Shown here: one piece after another, positions 36,101-45,118 of the stretch
How the letters are laid out: each line of letters begins with the position of its first letter
Position numbering within the stretch: the first letter of the stretch is position 1
From: Chitinophaga dinghuensis
GTDB lineage: Bacteria; Bacteroidota; Bacteroidia; Chitinophagales; Chitinophagaceae
Assembly (NCBI RefSeq): GCF_003259435.1
Contig: NZ_QLMA01000001.1
Span: forward strand, 868,001-932,000
Direction of reading: 5' to 3'
Length of the DNA stretch: 64,000 nucleotides
Translations under genes and position numbers: made by a program
Notes under the pieces: generated by a model
Seen by the model: the letters and a program-made list of their open reading frames with translations, nothing else
Told to the model about the DNA's origin: nothing
Databases searched by the model: none

Positions 36101-39100
36101 ACAACGGTCCTAGTAATGCAGTAGGAACTGTTATCACTGATAATATACCTGCGGCAGTGCTGAATCCTACCTGGACTTCCGAGGTACAGGGTGCAGCAAC
36201 CATTACCAGCGGCGCAACCGGCAGTGGTAGTAATCTGAGTATGACAGTGAATGTACCTGCTGGTGCATCCAATGCTATCATTATACACATAAAAGGTACG
36301 ATCAACCCTGATTTCACGGGTACGCTCACCAATACTGCCAGTGCACAAGCGGCAGAGCCAAATGTACCTGTGGTGTTCTCTACCGATCAGGCTACTGTGA
36401 ATCCTCTGGTGAAATTTACCATTGTGAAAAACGGTCCTGCTACAGCAGCAGCAGGTAGTACCATCACTTATACAGTAGATGTAACCAACGAAGGACCATC
36501 TAACTCCAAACATACTATTATCACGGACCTGATACCGCCTGCATTATTTGATGTCAGCTGGACAGCCAGCGTATCTGGCGGCACAGCTATTATTAATTCC
36601 GGCGCAACGGGTACGGGTAATAATGTTTCCGTAGATGCGAATATGAACGCTGGCGCTTCCATTCGGGTTATTATTACAGGGACTATACAACCGCCGCTGT
36701 TAGTACCAATTCATAATACTGCGGAAGTAACGCCATCAGAACCAAATACAACTCCTGTAATAAGTAATGAAGTCATTACTACAATCATTGCACAGGCTAA
36801 ACTATATATCACAAAAATTTCTGTAGATACCGCCAGTGCGGGAGGCAATATCACCTACGGTATCGTGGTAACGAATGCTGGTCCGAGTAATGCACGCGGG
36901 CTAACTATCACTGATATTGTGCCATCACAGATTCAGAATGTGTCCTGGACATCAGTGGCTATAGGAAATGCCTCAGTGCTGACGGGAGCATCCGGTTCCG
37001 GCAATAACCTGACGATAACAGGAGATCTTGGCGCAGGAGGTAGTAATGGTATTGCTATTACTGTCAGTGGTACTATTGCTTCCAATTTTGCAGGTATCCT
37101 CACGAACAGTGCCATTGTAAAACCATCAGAACCTAATAGTACCGGCGATACTTCTACTAAAACAACCGTGGTAAATCGTCTGCCTGAACTCAGCATTACC
37201 AAAAGCTCAGTGGATGGTATCATTGCAGGCGACAGCCTGACATATACTATAACGGTAAAGAATATAGGACAAGCAGATGCAATTGGTACGGTGATTACTG
37301 ATACTATTCCTGCAAGTCTGCTGGGAGGATATTGGACTAGCGCCACTACAGGAGCTGCCACTATTGTCAGCGGAGGTGCGGGTAGCGGCAGATTTGTGAA
37401 TCTCCGTGCAAATATTCCTGCTGGTTCTTCCAACAGTGTGGTGATTACTATTAAAGCCAAAACAGATCCTGGAATAGATACTACGCTGATCAACAGGGCT
37501 ACAGCTACGCCTGCTGAAGCGGTACCTCCAGTGTCTTCCTCCAAAACAGTGCGGGTACGGAAAATTCCGGTGGTAAGCATTTCCAAAGCTGGCCCTGCAC
37601 AACTGAATGCAGGTGAGCAAATCGTATATACGTTACTGATAACAAACACCGGATCTTCGAATGCTAATAACCTCCTGATCAGCGATCAGATACCTGTACA
37701 AGTGCAAAACCCTACCTGGCAGACCACCGTCAACGGCAGCGCCCAGGTGGTGGCCAATGGCACGGGAACAGGCAATAATTTGGGTATTACTGTGAATATT
37801 CCTGCCGGTAAGGGGAACAGTGTCTCCGTAATGATTACCGGTAAAGTAGATCCATCCTTCTCCGGCTCCTTTACAAATGGCGCTGCCGCTATTCCGGCAG
37901 AACCAGGATCAGTACCTGCCAGTTCCAATCAGGTAACGACTACTATTAATCAGCGGCCAAACATTCACCTGCTGAAGGCCGGACCTACCAGCGTGAATGC
38001 GGGCGAAGTAGTGACTTATACTATCACTGCTACGAACATGGGTCCATCCAATGCGACCAATACAACTATTACTGATGCCGTATCTGCAATATTGACAAAT
38101 GTTAGCTGGACAGCCACCGCAAATGGTACTGCCACTATCAGCTCCGGCGCAACCGGTAGCGGTAATGCTGTGAGTGTTGTAGGAAATATCGGAGCAGGTG
38201 CAGGCAATAGTATTACGATCACTATCACAGGCACGGTTCCTGCTTCCACCGCTCCAACCACTTTCCAGAACTGGGCGGTTGGTACGCCATCCGAACCAGG
38301 TATACCTGCCGTAAATTCAGATACGGTAACGACTACACTGGTTCGTAAACCTGGCCTCCTGATAACGAAAACTGCGCCAGCCAATGCATATGCTGGTAAC
38401 ACTATTGTATATGGACTCCGTATTTTGAATGTCGGACCTTCAGATGCAAAAGGCGCTACTATCGTGGATACTATTCCGGGAGCGGCGGTAGTAACCAACT
38501 GGGTAGCCGTATCCGGTGGCAGTGTTGTTATTAATTCTGGCGCCAGTGGTACAGGAAATATAATTAACATCAATGCAGATATTCCGGCAGGAGAAAGTAA
38601 TTATATCCTGGTGCTGGCACAGGCGAGTATAAAATCCGATTTCACCGGTCAAATTGTAAATACTGCCAGAGTAGTCCCTGCTGAACCGGGAGCAACAACA
38701 GGCATATCTACTGTTACTACAGACGTAACATCTTATGCAAAACTGGAAATCAGAAAAGCTGGCCCGGCAACCATTACAGCAGGAAGTAATATACTGTATA
38801 CCGTAGAAGTGGTGAATCATGGCCCTAGCAGCACGAATGGCGTGAGTATTACAGATAATATTCCAACAGGTATCATCAATGCTACCTGGACAGCTACTGC
38901 TGTTGGCGGAGCTGTCATCACCGCTGGAAATACTGGAACAGGCAATATCGCCTTAATGGCTAATATACCTGATTCTGCTGCTGCAAAAATCACCATTGTA
39001 GTATCTGGTCAGGTAGATCCATCCTTCACCGGATCTACTATTCTCAACACGGCTAAAGTTCTGAATCCAACTGGTATCCCACCAATTGGCGACAGTACTA

Positions 39101-42100
39101 CTGTTACTACTACTGTTAGCAGAGTAGCGGATCTGCAGATCGTAAAAACCGGTGCGGCCAATCAGGCAGCTGGCGAACCAACACAGTATAGTCTGCGTAT
39201 CACCAATGCGGGTCCTTCAAACGCAGTAGGAGTACATATTACAGATGTGATTCCGGCCGCCATACAAACCCCTAACTGGACAGCTACTGCGAGTGGTAAT
39301 GCTACGAATATTACGCCTGCCAGTGGTACCGGTAATGTGGATCTCACCGCAGATATCCCTGCGGATGGAAGCGCTGTGACAGTGGTGATCAACGGAATTA
39401 CGTCTCCGGCTGCCGTCAATAATTCTACGATTGCCAATACGGGTAATGTGGCCTTCCAGCCAGGTATACCTATTACAGATCCTGTACTCTCCAATAATAG
39501 CAGTACAGTGACTTCCACAGTGGATAATGATCCGGTGGTAAGAATCGCCAAATCTGGCCCTGCTACTGCGAATGTAGGCGATACCATTACCTACCAGGTG
39601 GTGGTTAGAAACGGCGGCTCCGGAAATATTACCGGCGCGCTCATCACAGATAATGTTCCTGCGGATATCCTGGTGTATAACTGGACTGCCTCCGCTACTG
39701 GTACCGCTACTATTACCGGCGCTACCTCCGGCGCCACCAATGCGGTTTCTACTACAGGAAATATTCCTGTAGGACCGGCCAATACATTGGTGGTAACCAT
39801 CAAAGGCGTTGTCAGCAACACGGTGGCAGCACAGGTAACCAATACTGCAACAGTGGTGGCAGGCACTAATAAACAAAGCTCTGTTGTTACCACAATCAAC
39901 AATAATGCGGATGTAAGTATCGTCAAGAGCGGACCAACGAATGCTATTGCAGGTAACGGTATCACCTATACGCTGATAGTAGCGAACCGTGGTCCTCGGG
40001 ATGCTAATACTGTCCAGATACAGGATGTGATTCCTGCTGCCATTACGAGTGTTACCTGGTCGGCGGTAGCTACTGGTAACGCAAGTATTATGGGTAGTCC
40101 GCGTATCGACAGCAGTGGAAACATAATTGATATGCCGGTGAGCATAGCGGCAGGTGCTTCCAATTATATCACCTTTACCATTACAGGTACGGTGGCAGGC
40201 GGTACTGCCAGCGGCGCTATTACAAATACTGCGAATGCGGTGGTAACGGGTGTTACAGACATTAATCCATCCAATAATACCAGTACAGTCACCACCATCA
40301 TCGGCAAACAATATGGCGTAACCCTCCAGAAAGGCGGTCCATCAACAGTGGTAGCTGGTAATACAATTACGTATACCATTCAGGTGGGCAATGAAGGACC
40401 GAGTGATGTAACAGGACTGAATATTACAGACATCATTCCTGCGGCTGTCACCAATCCTTCCTGGACAGTACTGATACAGGGAGCTGCCGCAGTTACAGGT
40501 CCATTTAGCGGCACCGGCAATGTCAATACAACTGCCGATATTCCGGCCGGTAGCGGTAACCTGGTGGTCATCACAGTAGTGGGTACCATAGACCCATCTG
40601 CTACAGGTACCGTTACGAATGTTGCCACCGCATCGGCCACAGGTATAACGCCGGTATCGGATACTGTGGTAACGCGTATCAGCCGACTCACGCAGTTGGA
40701 TGTACGAAAAACGGGTCCGGCAAAAGTGACTGCTGGCGTGAGTATGACGTATACTATACGCATTACTAACAATGGCCCAAGTAACGCCAGAGGAGTTGTA
40801 ATTACTGATACGATAGATAGCCGCCTTACTAATGTCAGCTGGCAGGCAACAGGAGGAAACGGAGCTATCATAAATAGCGGTGGTACTGGCACTACGCCAC
40901 AGATCTCTGTGAATGCAGATATTCCTGCCGGTAGTGGCGCTTATGTAATGATCATGGTAACAGGAACCGTGCTGCCATCCGCTACAGGAACAATCATCAA
41001 TACTGCCACCGCTACTCCTGCCGACAGCGGTAATATGCCTGCTGTGAGTCCGCCGGTAACTACCATCATTGAAAGCAAACCAATGCTGAATATCCGTAAG
41101 AGCGGACCTTCATTCGCGGCCGCTGGCGCGCCTGTGAACTATGTGCTGATGGTCACCAACAACGGTGCAAGTAACGCTACCGGCGCACTTATACAGGATG
41201 TAATACCTGCCGGTATCACACAGGTTACCTGGAAGGCCAGCAGCAGTAACGGTAGTTCCATTACGACCGACAGCAGTGGTACGGGCAATAATATTCAACT
41301 GAACGCGAATATTCCGCCACTGGGTAATATAATGGTGAATATCATGGGTACAATCGATCCTGCTTATTCCGGAACGATTACCAATACCGCCATTGTACAA
41401 CCTGCTGAACCTGGCGTATCAGGAGATACTTCCAGTATACAAACTACCGTGAACCAGACGCCAGGAGTAGAGATCCTGAAAATGGGTCCGTCACAACTGC
41501 AATCCGGACAGCCGATCACGTATACTATCACGGCGCTGAATAATGGCCCAAGTAATGCGATGAATGCGGCCATCAGAGATATTGTTCCATCTGCTATTCA
41601 GCAAGTGACCTGGTCCGCTACTGCGCAAGGTGCTGCCAGCATTGTTGGCGGAGGTACAGGCACTGGTAATAATGTCCAGGTGACAGCCAATATTCCTGCA
41701 GGTTCCGGCAACAGTATTACGATCATTATCAATGGTACTACCAGTTCTTCCTTCAGGGATACGCTCCGTAACCTGGCAACCATTACGCCTGCTGAAACAG
41801 GTGTGCCAGATTCTTCTGTGGTAGTGCAGACTGTCGTGCAAGGTTTACCGGTGTTAACTATCAGTAAAACTGGGCCAGCAATGGCAAGTTCGGGAGACAG
41901 CATCACCTATAATATCACGGTGCGTAATACCAGTACGAGCGATGCGGTGAACTTTAACGTGACGGATGCGGTACCTGCAACATTAACCGGTGTGAGTTGG
42001 ACTGCTACAACAACTGGCGCCGCTAGTATCACCAGTGGTACTTCCGGAACAGGCAATGCCATCAGCCTGACCGGCAATCTGCCTGCTGGCACAGGAAATA

Positions 42101-44040
42101 CGGTAAGTATTATGGTGAAAGGGCTTATTCCATTCACGTATTCCGGTACGATCATGAATACCGCAACCGTTACGCCTGCAGAAAGCGGTACTACGCCACA
42201 GTCTTCCAGTTTGTCTACCACCGTTCCTGCTGGTTCGATCAATAACAATGTACAACTGAACATCAGCAAAACAGGCCCTGCTACCATGGTAAGAGGCAAG
42301 CAGGCTACCTACGTGATCAATGTATCCAACTCCGGTGCGAAAACAGCAAATAATGTGGTAATTACGGATGCGGTACCAAACGTACTGACAAACGTAACCT
42401 GGACGACTACCACCATGCATACGGCTACGATTTCTCAGGGCGCCACCGGCACAGGCAATGCAGTGAATGTAGTGGCTACATTACCAGGAATAGATACCAG
42501 CAGCATCCAAATTGTGATTACCGGAACAGTAAGAGCTGATGCGCCTACAGGTACTGTCACTAACGTGGCAAACGCGGTATTTGCCGGTGCACAGACCACT
42601 TCTAATCCTGTACAAAGTGTTATTGGCAGCCAGGCGGATCTCTCCATACAGAAAACTGGTAGTACACAGGTGTATATCGGTCAGACGATTACCTACAATC
42701 TGCTGGTAGTAAATGCTGGTCCATCTTCTGCGGACGGGGCAGTGGTGCAGGACGTATTACCGGCAGGTTTACAGAACCCAGCTATCACTATCCTCTCTGC
42801 ATCGAATGGTGCGGCGAATGTAGTACCAGTCATTACAAACGGTACTGCTACTATTACAATCAACACCTTCCCAATACAGGGCGCCGTATCCATCCAGATT
42901 ACGGGAACTGCGTCCACTGCGGGCTCCTATAGCAATACTGCTATCGTGAATACGCCAGCTGGTTTACCAGATCCAGACAGCTCCAATAATATCAGCAATA
43001 CAGTAATTACTACCGTGTTGCCGAAAGCGCAACTGGATGTGAATAAATCAGTGAGTCCTGCCGGTCCTTATCAGCCAGGACAACAGATTACCTACGTACT
43101 GTCCGTAACAAACAACGGACAGGCTGGAGTGAATCCGGTTGTAGTAACAGATACATTACCGCCTGCCGCTGTTCTGGGAACTCCAACATATACCAATCCG
43201 CCAAGAGGTACAGTTACCCTGAATAATGGCGTGCTTATCTGGAATGTAGGCTTACTGAATGCAGGCGAAACACTCACCTGGAGCTACAGCGCTACTATCC
43301 TCGGAAAAGCTTCCATCAGGAACATCGCCATTGTTACAGGTCCACCGGATGTAACGATTCCGGATACTTCTGAAATCACCATTTCCAGTGCAAGATTTGC
43401 AAACCTGAAAGTAACCAAACAGCTGAATACACTTCCTCCGCTGAAAGTAGGACAGACCCTGCAATTCACAGTTGTTGCCACCAATCAGGGACCAGATACT
43501 GCTACCAATGTGATCATGACAGATCAGTTGGAAAATGAACTGGGCATGCCGTTGACATTTACGCCAAGCGTAGGCAATGCGGTATTTGATGCGGCGAGTC
43601 GTACCATCAGTTGGACTATTCCTGCATTGCCTAGCGGACAATCGGCCACCCTGCAGTTTACCCTTAAGTTGATCAGTGGAGGATCTGTGGGTAATACGGC
43701 TACCATCAGCGGTAATGAAGTAGATCCTGATTTATCAGATAACACATTTACTATTACCAGAGTGCCTGTCACCGGCGATGATATTTTCATTCCAAATGTA
43801 ATCACTCCAAATGGCGATGGTAAGAATGATAACTGGGTGATCGAAGGGCTGGATCGTTATCCTGGTTCCGCAGTGTATATCTACAACAGATGGGGTAACC
43901 AAGTCTATCAGAATAAGAATTACGATAATAAATGGAATGGAGATGGCCTGAATGAAGGTACCTACTATTACATCCTGAAGCTGAATTCTCCAACGCAGGG
44001 AACACGTGAATACAAAGGCTGGATTGAACTGCTTCGGTAA
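33148..44040 (+). CDS. giant DUF11-repeat surface protein with T9SS type-B C-terminal sorting domain
   Basis: A 3630-residue exported protein. The signal peptide begins at the ATG 33148 (MRKFYPAISFCLFLL, ending GNAQ). Residues about 30-235 form a jelly-roll-like domain (DNTY...ALDDIAFAACG). PKD/Ig-like domains follow to about 690 (NAGNDTTICSSNTMNLAGN). Then come 22 DUF11 units of about 120-128 residues (697 to about 3540), each opening with a pattern like ADLQIVKTGAANQAAGE and NAGPSNA, then W-T/S-A, GATGTGN, IPAG, and ending in TNTATVxPAEP. Residues 3544-3630 (DDIFIPNVITPNGDGKNDNW, YNRWGNQVYQ, GTYYYILKL) are the gliding-motility-associated CHU_C domain used for T9SS secretion and surface attachment. 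PorP/SprF and OmpA genes follow. It is probably a long stalk-like adhesin or surface fibre. Confidence 0.94.
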   Translation: MRKFYPAISFCLFLLVLLFTAQTGNAQSCTGSLGDPIFKETFGDAGTTVKPTLGPPLPPGITTYTYYSPQTVSRPVGPYPGQYTISNTTRGYNNTYFVDRPDHTSGTGTGFCMVVDANATPDKFYERTITGLCAGTTFEFSAWIMNINPQAGVSQPSLRFDIVDANNPNGAPIISVSTGNVPYQSPGTWVRQAGVFQMPSTTSSVILRIFSNTPSSNGNDLALDDIAFAACGPPITFTQGAGTICYGGTGTLNVSLPAGSYSNYFFQLQNRPLGTTDWTNVGGVVNNGGSNTRTFTIPNAQGGYEYRVLAAGGTAEINSANCRVTSSPIELKVIDFVSTITGTTPICYNTATTLTANISPNGTGNPTTGFTYLWESSPNGTGNWTTVGGQTGATLNTGPLTSNTYYRVTATVSGCNGRGVSQVFAVTVYPQITASVPAQPSLCQGTATYRQPYAITSGTANRYSVTSTDMPGFTTVNNATLTSSPLNVVIPANLAPGTYHLNFTFGSSTTGCTSPVYTQTVVIVAQPTIPNAGNDTTICSSNTMNLAGNTPTSGTGTWTQESGPNNVTFSDVHNPQTQISGLRPGTYRFLWTIGNGVCTAASDEVVVTVLAAPTAANAGPDQVQYNTGVFVMQGNTPTVGTGTWTVISGNATLSNPSNPNTNATIAPNTSATLVWSISNGVCPPSRDTAVIQYISAADIQISKTILENGPYLAGQDFIYRIVAINAGPSNATAVHITDPLPATFIASSVNVAVTGAANLIANNSTLTNVDVTADIPIGGATVTIIVTGKLSSALNGDITNTATAVSPNVPDSNGATSTITVPVIRRPYINIVKQAPATAIAGGPIQFSVVANNTGIGDAVNTVITDVISSKVTGVSWTAIATGKATIVSGATGTGNNLSITASMPARDTGKIYISITGTVTPGATDNILNQAIATPSEPASTPFPSNTTTTMISSTPGLLISKMHTGNVILTAGLPVEYTVKLTNNGPSNAVGTVITDNIPAAVLNPTWTSEVQGAATITSGATGSGSNLSMTVNVPAGASNAIIIHIKGTINPDFTGTLTNTASAQAAEPNVPVVFSTDQATVNPLVKFTIVKNGPATAAAGSTITYTVDVTNEGPSNSKHTIITDLIPPALFDVSWTASVSGGTAIINSGATGTGNNVSVDANMNAGASIRVIITGTIQPPLLVPIHNTAEVTPSEPNTTPVISNEVITTIIAQAKLYITKISVDTASAGGNITYGIVVTNAGPSNARGLTITDIVPSQIQNVSWTSVAIGNASVLTGASGSGNNLTITGDLGAGGSNGIAITVSGTIASNFAGILTNSAIVKPSEPNSTGDTSTKTTVVNRLPELSITKSSVDGIIAGDSLTYTITVKNIGQADAIGTVITDTIPASLLGGYWTSATTGAATIVSGGAGSGRFVNLRANIPAGSSNSVVITIKAKTDPGIDTTLINRATATPAEAVPPVSSSKTVRVRKIPVVSISKAGPAQLNAGEQIVYTLLITNTGSSNANNLLISDQIPVQVQNPTWQTTVNGSAQVVANGTGTGNNLGITVNIPAGKGNSVSVMITGKVDPSFSGSFTNGAAAIPAEPGSVPASSNQVTTTINQRPNIHLLKAGPTSVNAGEVVTYTITATNMGPSNATNTTITDAVSAILTNVSWTATANGTATISSGATGSGNAVSVVGNIGAGAGNSITITITGTVPASTAPTTFQNWAVGTPSEPGIPAVNSDTVTTTLVRKPGLLITKTAPANAYAGNTIVYGLRILNVGPSDAKGATIVDTIPGAAVVTNWVAVSGGSVVINSGASGTGNIININADIPAGESNYILVLAQASIKSDFTGQIVNTARVVPAEPGATTGISTVTTDVTSYAKLEIRKAGPATITAGSNILYTVEVVNHGPSSTNGVSITDNIPTGIINATWTATAVGGAVITAGNTGTGNIALMANIPDSAAAKITIVVSGQVDPSFTGSTILNTAKVLNPTGIPPIGDSTTVTTTVSRVADLQIVKTGAANQAAGEPTQYSLRITNAGPSNAVGVHITDVIPAAIQTPNWTATASGNATNITPASGTGNVDLTADIPADGSAVTVVINGITSPAAVNNSTIANTGNVAFQPGIPITDPVLSNNSSTVTSTVDNDPVVRIAKSGPATANVGDTITYQVVVRNGGSGNITGALITDNVPADILVYNWTASATGTATITGATSGATNAVSTTGNIPVGPANTLVVTIKGVVSNTVAAQVTNTATVVAGTNKQSSVVTTINNNADVSIVKSGPTNAIAGNGITYTLIVANRGPRDANTVQIQDVIPAAITSVTWSAVATGNASIMGSPRIDSSGNIIDMPVSIAAGASNYITFTITGTVAGGTASGAITNTANAVVTGVTDINPSNNTSTVTTIIGKQYGVTLQKGGPSTVVAGNTITYTIQVGNEGPSDVTGLNITDIIPAAVTNPSWTVLIQGAAAVTGPFSGTGNVNTTADIPAGSGNLVVITVVGTIDPSATGTVTNVATASATGITPVSDTVVTRISRLTQLDVRKTGPAKVTAGVSMTYTIRITNNGPSNARGVVITDTIDSRLTNVSWQATGGNGAIINSGGTGTTPQISVNADIPAGSGAYVMIMVTGTVLPSATGTIINTATATPADSGNMPAVSPPVTTIIESKPMLNIRKSGPSFAAAGAPVNYVLMVTNNGASNATGALIQDVIPAGITQVTWKASSSNGSSITTDSSGTGNNIQLNANIPPLGNIMVNIMGTIDPAYSGTITNTAIVQPAEPGVSGDTSSIQTTVNQTPGVEILKMGPSQLQSGQPITYTITALNNGPSNAMNAAIRDIVPSAIQQVTWSATAQGAASIVGGGTGTGNNVQVTANIPAGSGNSITIIINGTTSSSFRDTLRNLATITPAETGVPDSSVVVQTVVQGLPVLTISKTGPAMASSGDSITYNITVRNTSTSDAVNFNVTDAVPATLTGVSWTATTTGAASITSGTSGTGNAISLTGNLPAGTGNTVSIMVKGLIPFTYSGTIMNTATVTPAESGTTPQSSSLSTTVPAGSINNNVQLNISKTGPATMVRGKQATYVINVSNSGAKTANNVVITDAVPNVLTNVTWTTTTMHTATISQGATGTGNAVNVVATLPGIDTSSIQIVITGTVRADAPTGTVTNVANAVFAGAQTTSNPVQSVIGSQADLSIQKTGSTQVYIGQTITYNLLVVNAGPSSADGAVVQDVLPAGLQNPAITILSASNGAANVVPVITNGTATITINTFPIQGAVSIQITGTASTAGSYSNTAIVNTPAGLPDPDSSNNISNTVITTVLPKAQLDVNKSVSPAGPYQPGQQITYVLSVTNNGQAGVNPVVVTDTLPPAAVLGTPTYTNPPRGTVTLNNGVLIWNVGLLNAGETLTWSYSATILGKASIRNIAIVTGPPDVTIPDTSEITISSARFANLKVTKQLNTLPPLKVGQTLQFTVVATNQGPDTATNVIMTDQLENELGMPLTFTPSVGNAVFDAASRTISWTIPALPSGQSATLQFTLKLISGGSVGNTATISGNEVDPDLSDNTFTITRVPVTGDDIFIPNVITPNGDGKNDNWVIEGLDRYPGSAVYIYNRWGNQVYQNKNYDNKWNGDGLNEGTYYYILKLNSPTQGTREYKGWIELLR
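35236..43770 (+). repeat. 22 tandem DUF11 coding repeats
   Basis: Twenty-two successive units of about 360-385 bp encode DUF11 domains, the first at 35236 and the last at 43399. Similarity is clear in protein but much weaker in DNA, which suggests old duplications followed by divergence and not recent slippage. Units 12, 13, 19-22 are the most diverged. Both ends merge into non-repeat domains. Confidence 0.88.
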
Positions 44041-44071
44041 ACCTTACTTATTGACATCAAAATCATTTCCT

Positions 44072-45091
44072 ATGGGAATTAAATTTAAAAAGGAATCTGT
44101 ATTAACACTGTGCATATTGCTGGTTTTACTACTGCCTCGTCAGGTGGAAGCCCAGCAGAATCTACAGTTCAGTCAATATGTATTTAACATGCTGGCCGTA
44201 AACCCAGCATATGCAGGATATAAAGAAGATCTCTTCGCAAACGCCATCTACCGTAAGCAATGGGTGAATTTTCCCGGCGGGCCACAAACGGGCGGCGTCT
44301 CCCTGGATGGCGCCCTTACTTCCTCCAGGGATGCCAGAGTGGGACTGGGTATGCAAATCATGTATGATAAACTGGGGCCACAGGATGCTACTTCGATTTA
44401 TGGTATGTATTCCTACCGAATTCCGCTCAATGAGGATGGCGATAAAAGACTCTGTTTGGGTATAGGCGCTGGCGTTACACAATACTCAATTGACGGATCT
44501 ACGCTGATGTATAATGATGACAATGACCCCTCTATCCCTATGGGCCGCGCTTCCACCTGGATTCCGGATGCGCGTTTCGGCATCTACTACTATACGCCAA
44601 GTTGGTATGTAGGCGCTTCCATGATGGATCTGTTCTCACTTTATACAGATCCTTCCCGCTACTACTGGAAAGGATATCAGTATAAAACCATCCGCAAAAC
44701 GCAACATATGTACGTAAACGCAGGATGTATGCTGAACCTCTCGGATAACTTTAAACTGAAACCTTCTGTACTGTGGAAAGAGGATTTCAAAGGTCCCTCC
44801 AATTTTGATTTTACCGCTTTACTGCTGATTGCTGACCGTTTGTGGGTGGGTGGCTCTTATAGGACCGGTATCAAATTATGGAATAAACCTGCATTATCCC
44901 CGGATCTGGAACAGCTGGATGCTGCCAGTTTTATGGCACAGTTCAATGTTACGCAACAACTACGCATTGGATATGCCTACGATCTTACCATCAATAAAAT
45001 GGCGTCCTATCAGAGCGGATCTCATGAACTGTCGATCGGCTACCTGTTTAATGCCAAACGTACCAGGGTAACCAGTCCCCGTTATTTTTAA
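44072..45091 (+). CDS. PorP/SprF family type IX secretion membrane protein
   Basis: A 339-residue outer-membrane beta-barrel protein. The start at 44072 gives the signal peptide (GIKFKKESVLTLCILLV...VEAQQ); an earlier in-frame start at 44006 lies inside the giant gene. The PorP/SprF signature is clear: NLQFSQYVFNMLAVNPAYAG near the N-terminus, then FANAIYRKQWVNFPGGPQT, and a C-terminus HELSIGYLF. SprF is needed to secrete the SprB adhesin in Flavobacterium, and PorP/SprF genes commonly follow genes for type-B CTD substrates. The gap after the giant gene is 31 bp, so this is very probably its dedicated secretion or anchoring partner. Confidence 0.95.
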   Translation: MGIKFKKESVLTLCILLVLLLPRQVEAQQNLQFSQYVFNMLAVNPAYAGYKEDLFANAIYRKQWVNFPGGPQTGGVSLDGALTSSRDARVGLGMQIMYDKLGPQDATSIYGMYSYRIPLNEDGDKRLCLGIGAGVTQYSIDGSTLMYNDDNDPSIPMGRASTWIPDARFGIYYYTPSWYVGASMMDLFSLYTDPSRYYWKGYQYKTIRKTQHMYVNAGCMLNLSDNFKLKPSVLWKEDFKGPSNFDFTALLLIADRLWVGGSYRTGIKLWNKPALSPDLEQLDAASFMAQFNVTQQLRIGYAYDLTINKMASYQSGSHELSIGYLFNAKRTRVTSPRYF

Positions 45092-45118
45092 TGCTGCATG
45101 ACGCTATAAAAATTGACT

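Noticed and set aside
35236..43770. Possible CRISPR or satellite array
   Set aside because: The repeats are about 370 bp, in frame, and conserved in protein more than in DNA; they encode DUF11 domains.
35010..43805. Long open frames on the minus strand across the DUF11 region, up to 364 residues
   Set aside because: They follow the repeat composition of the plus-strand gene, have no signal or domain pattern, and lie wholly inside a clear coding sequence.
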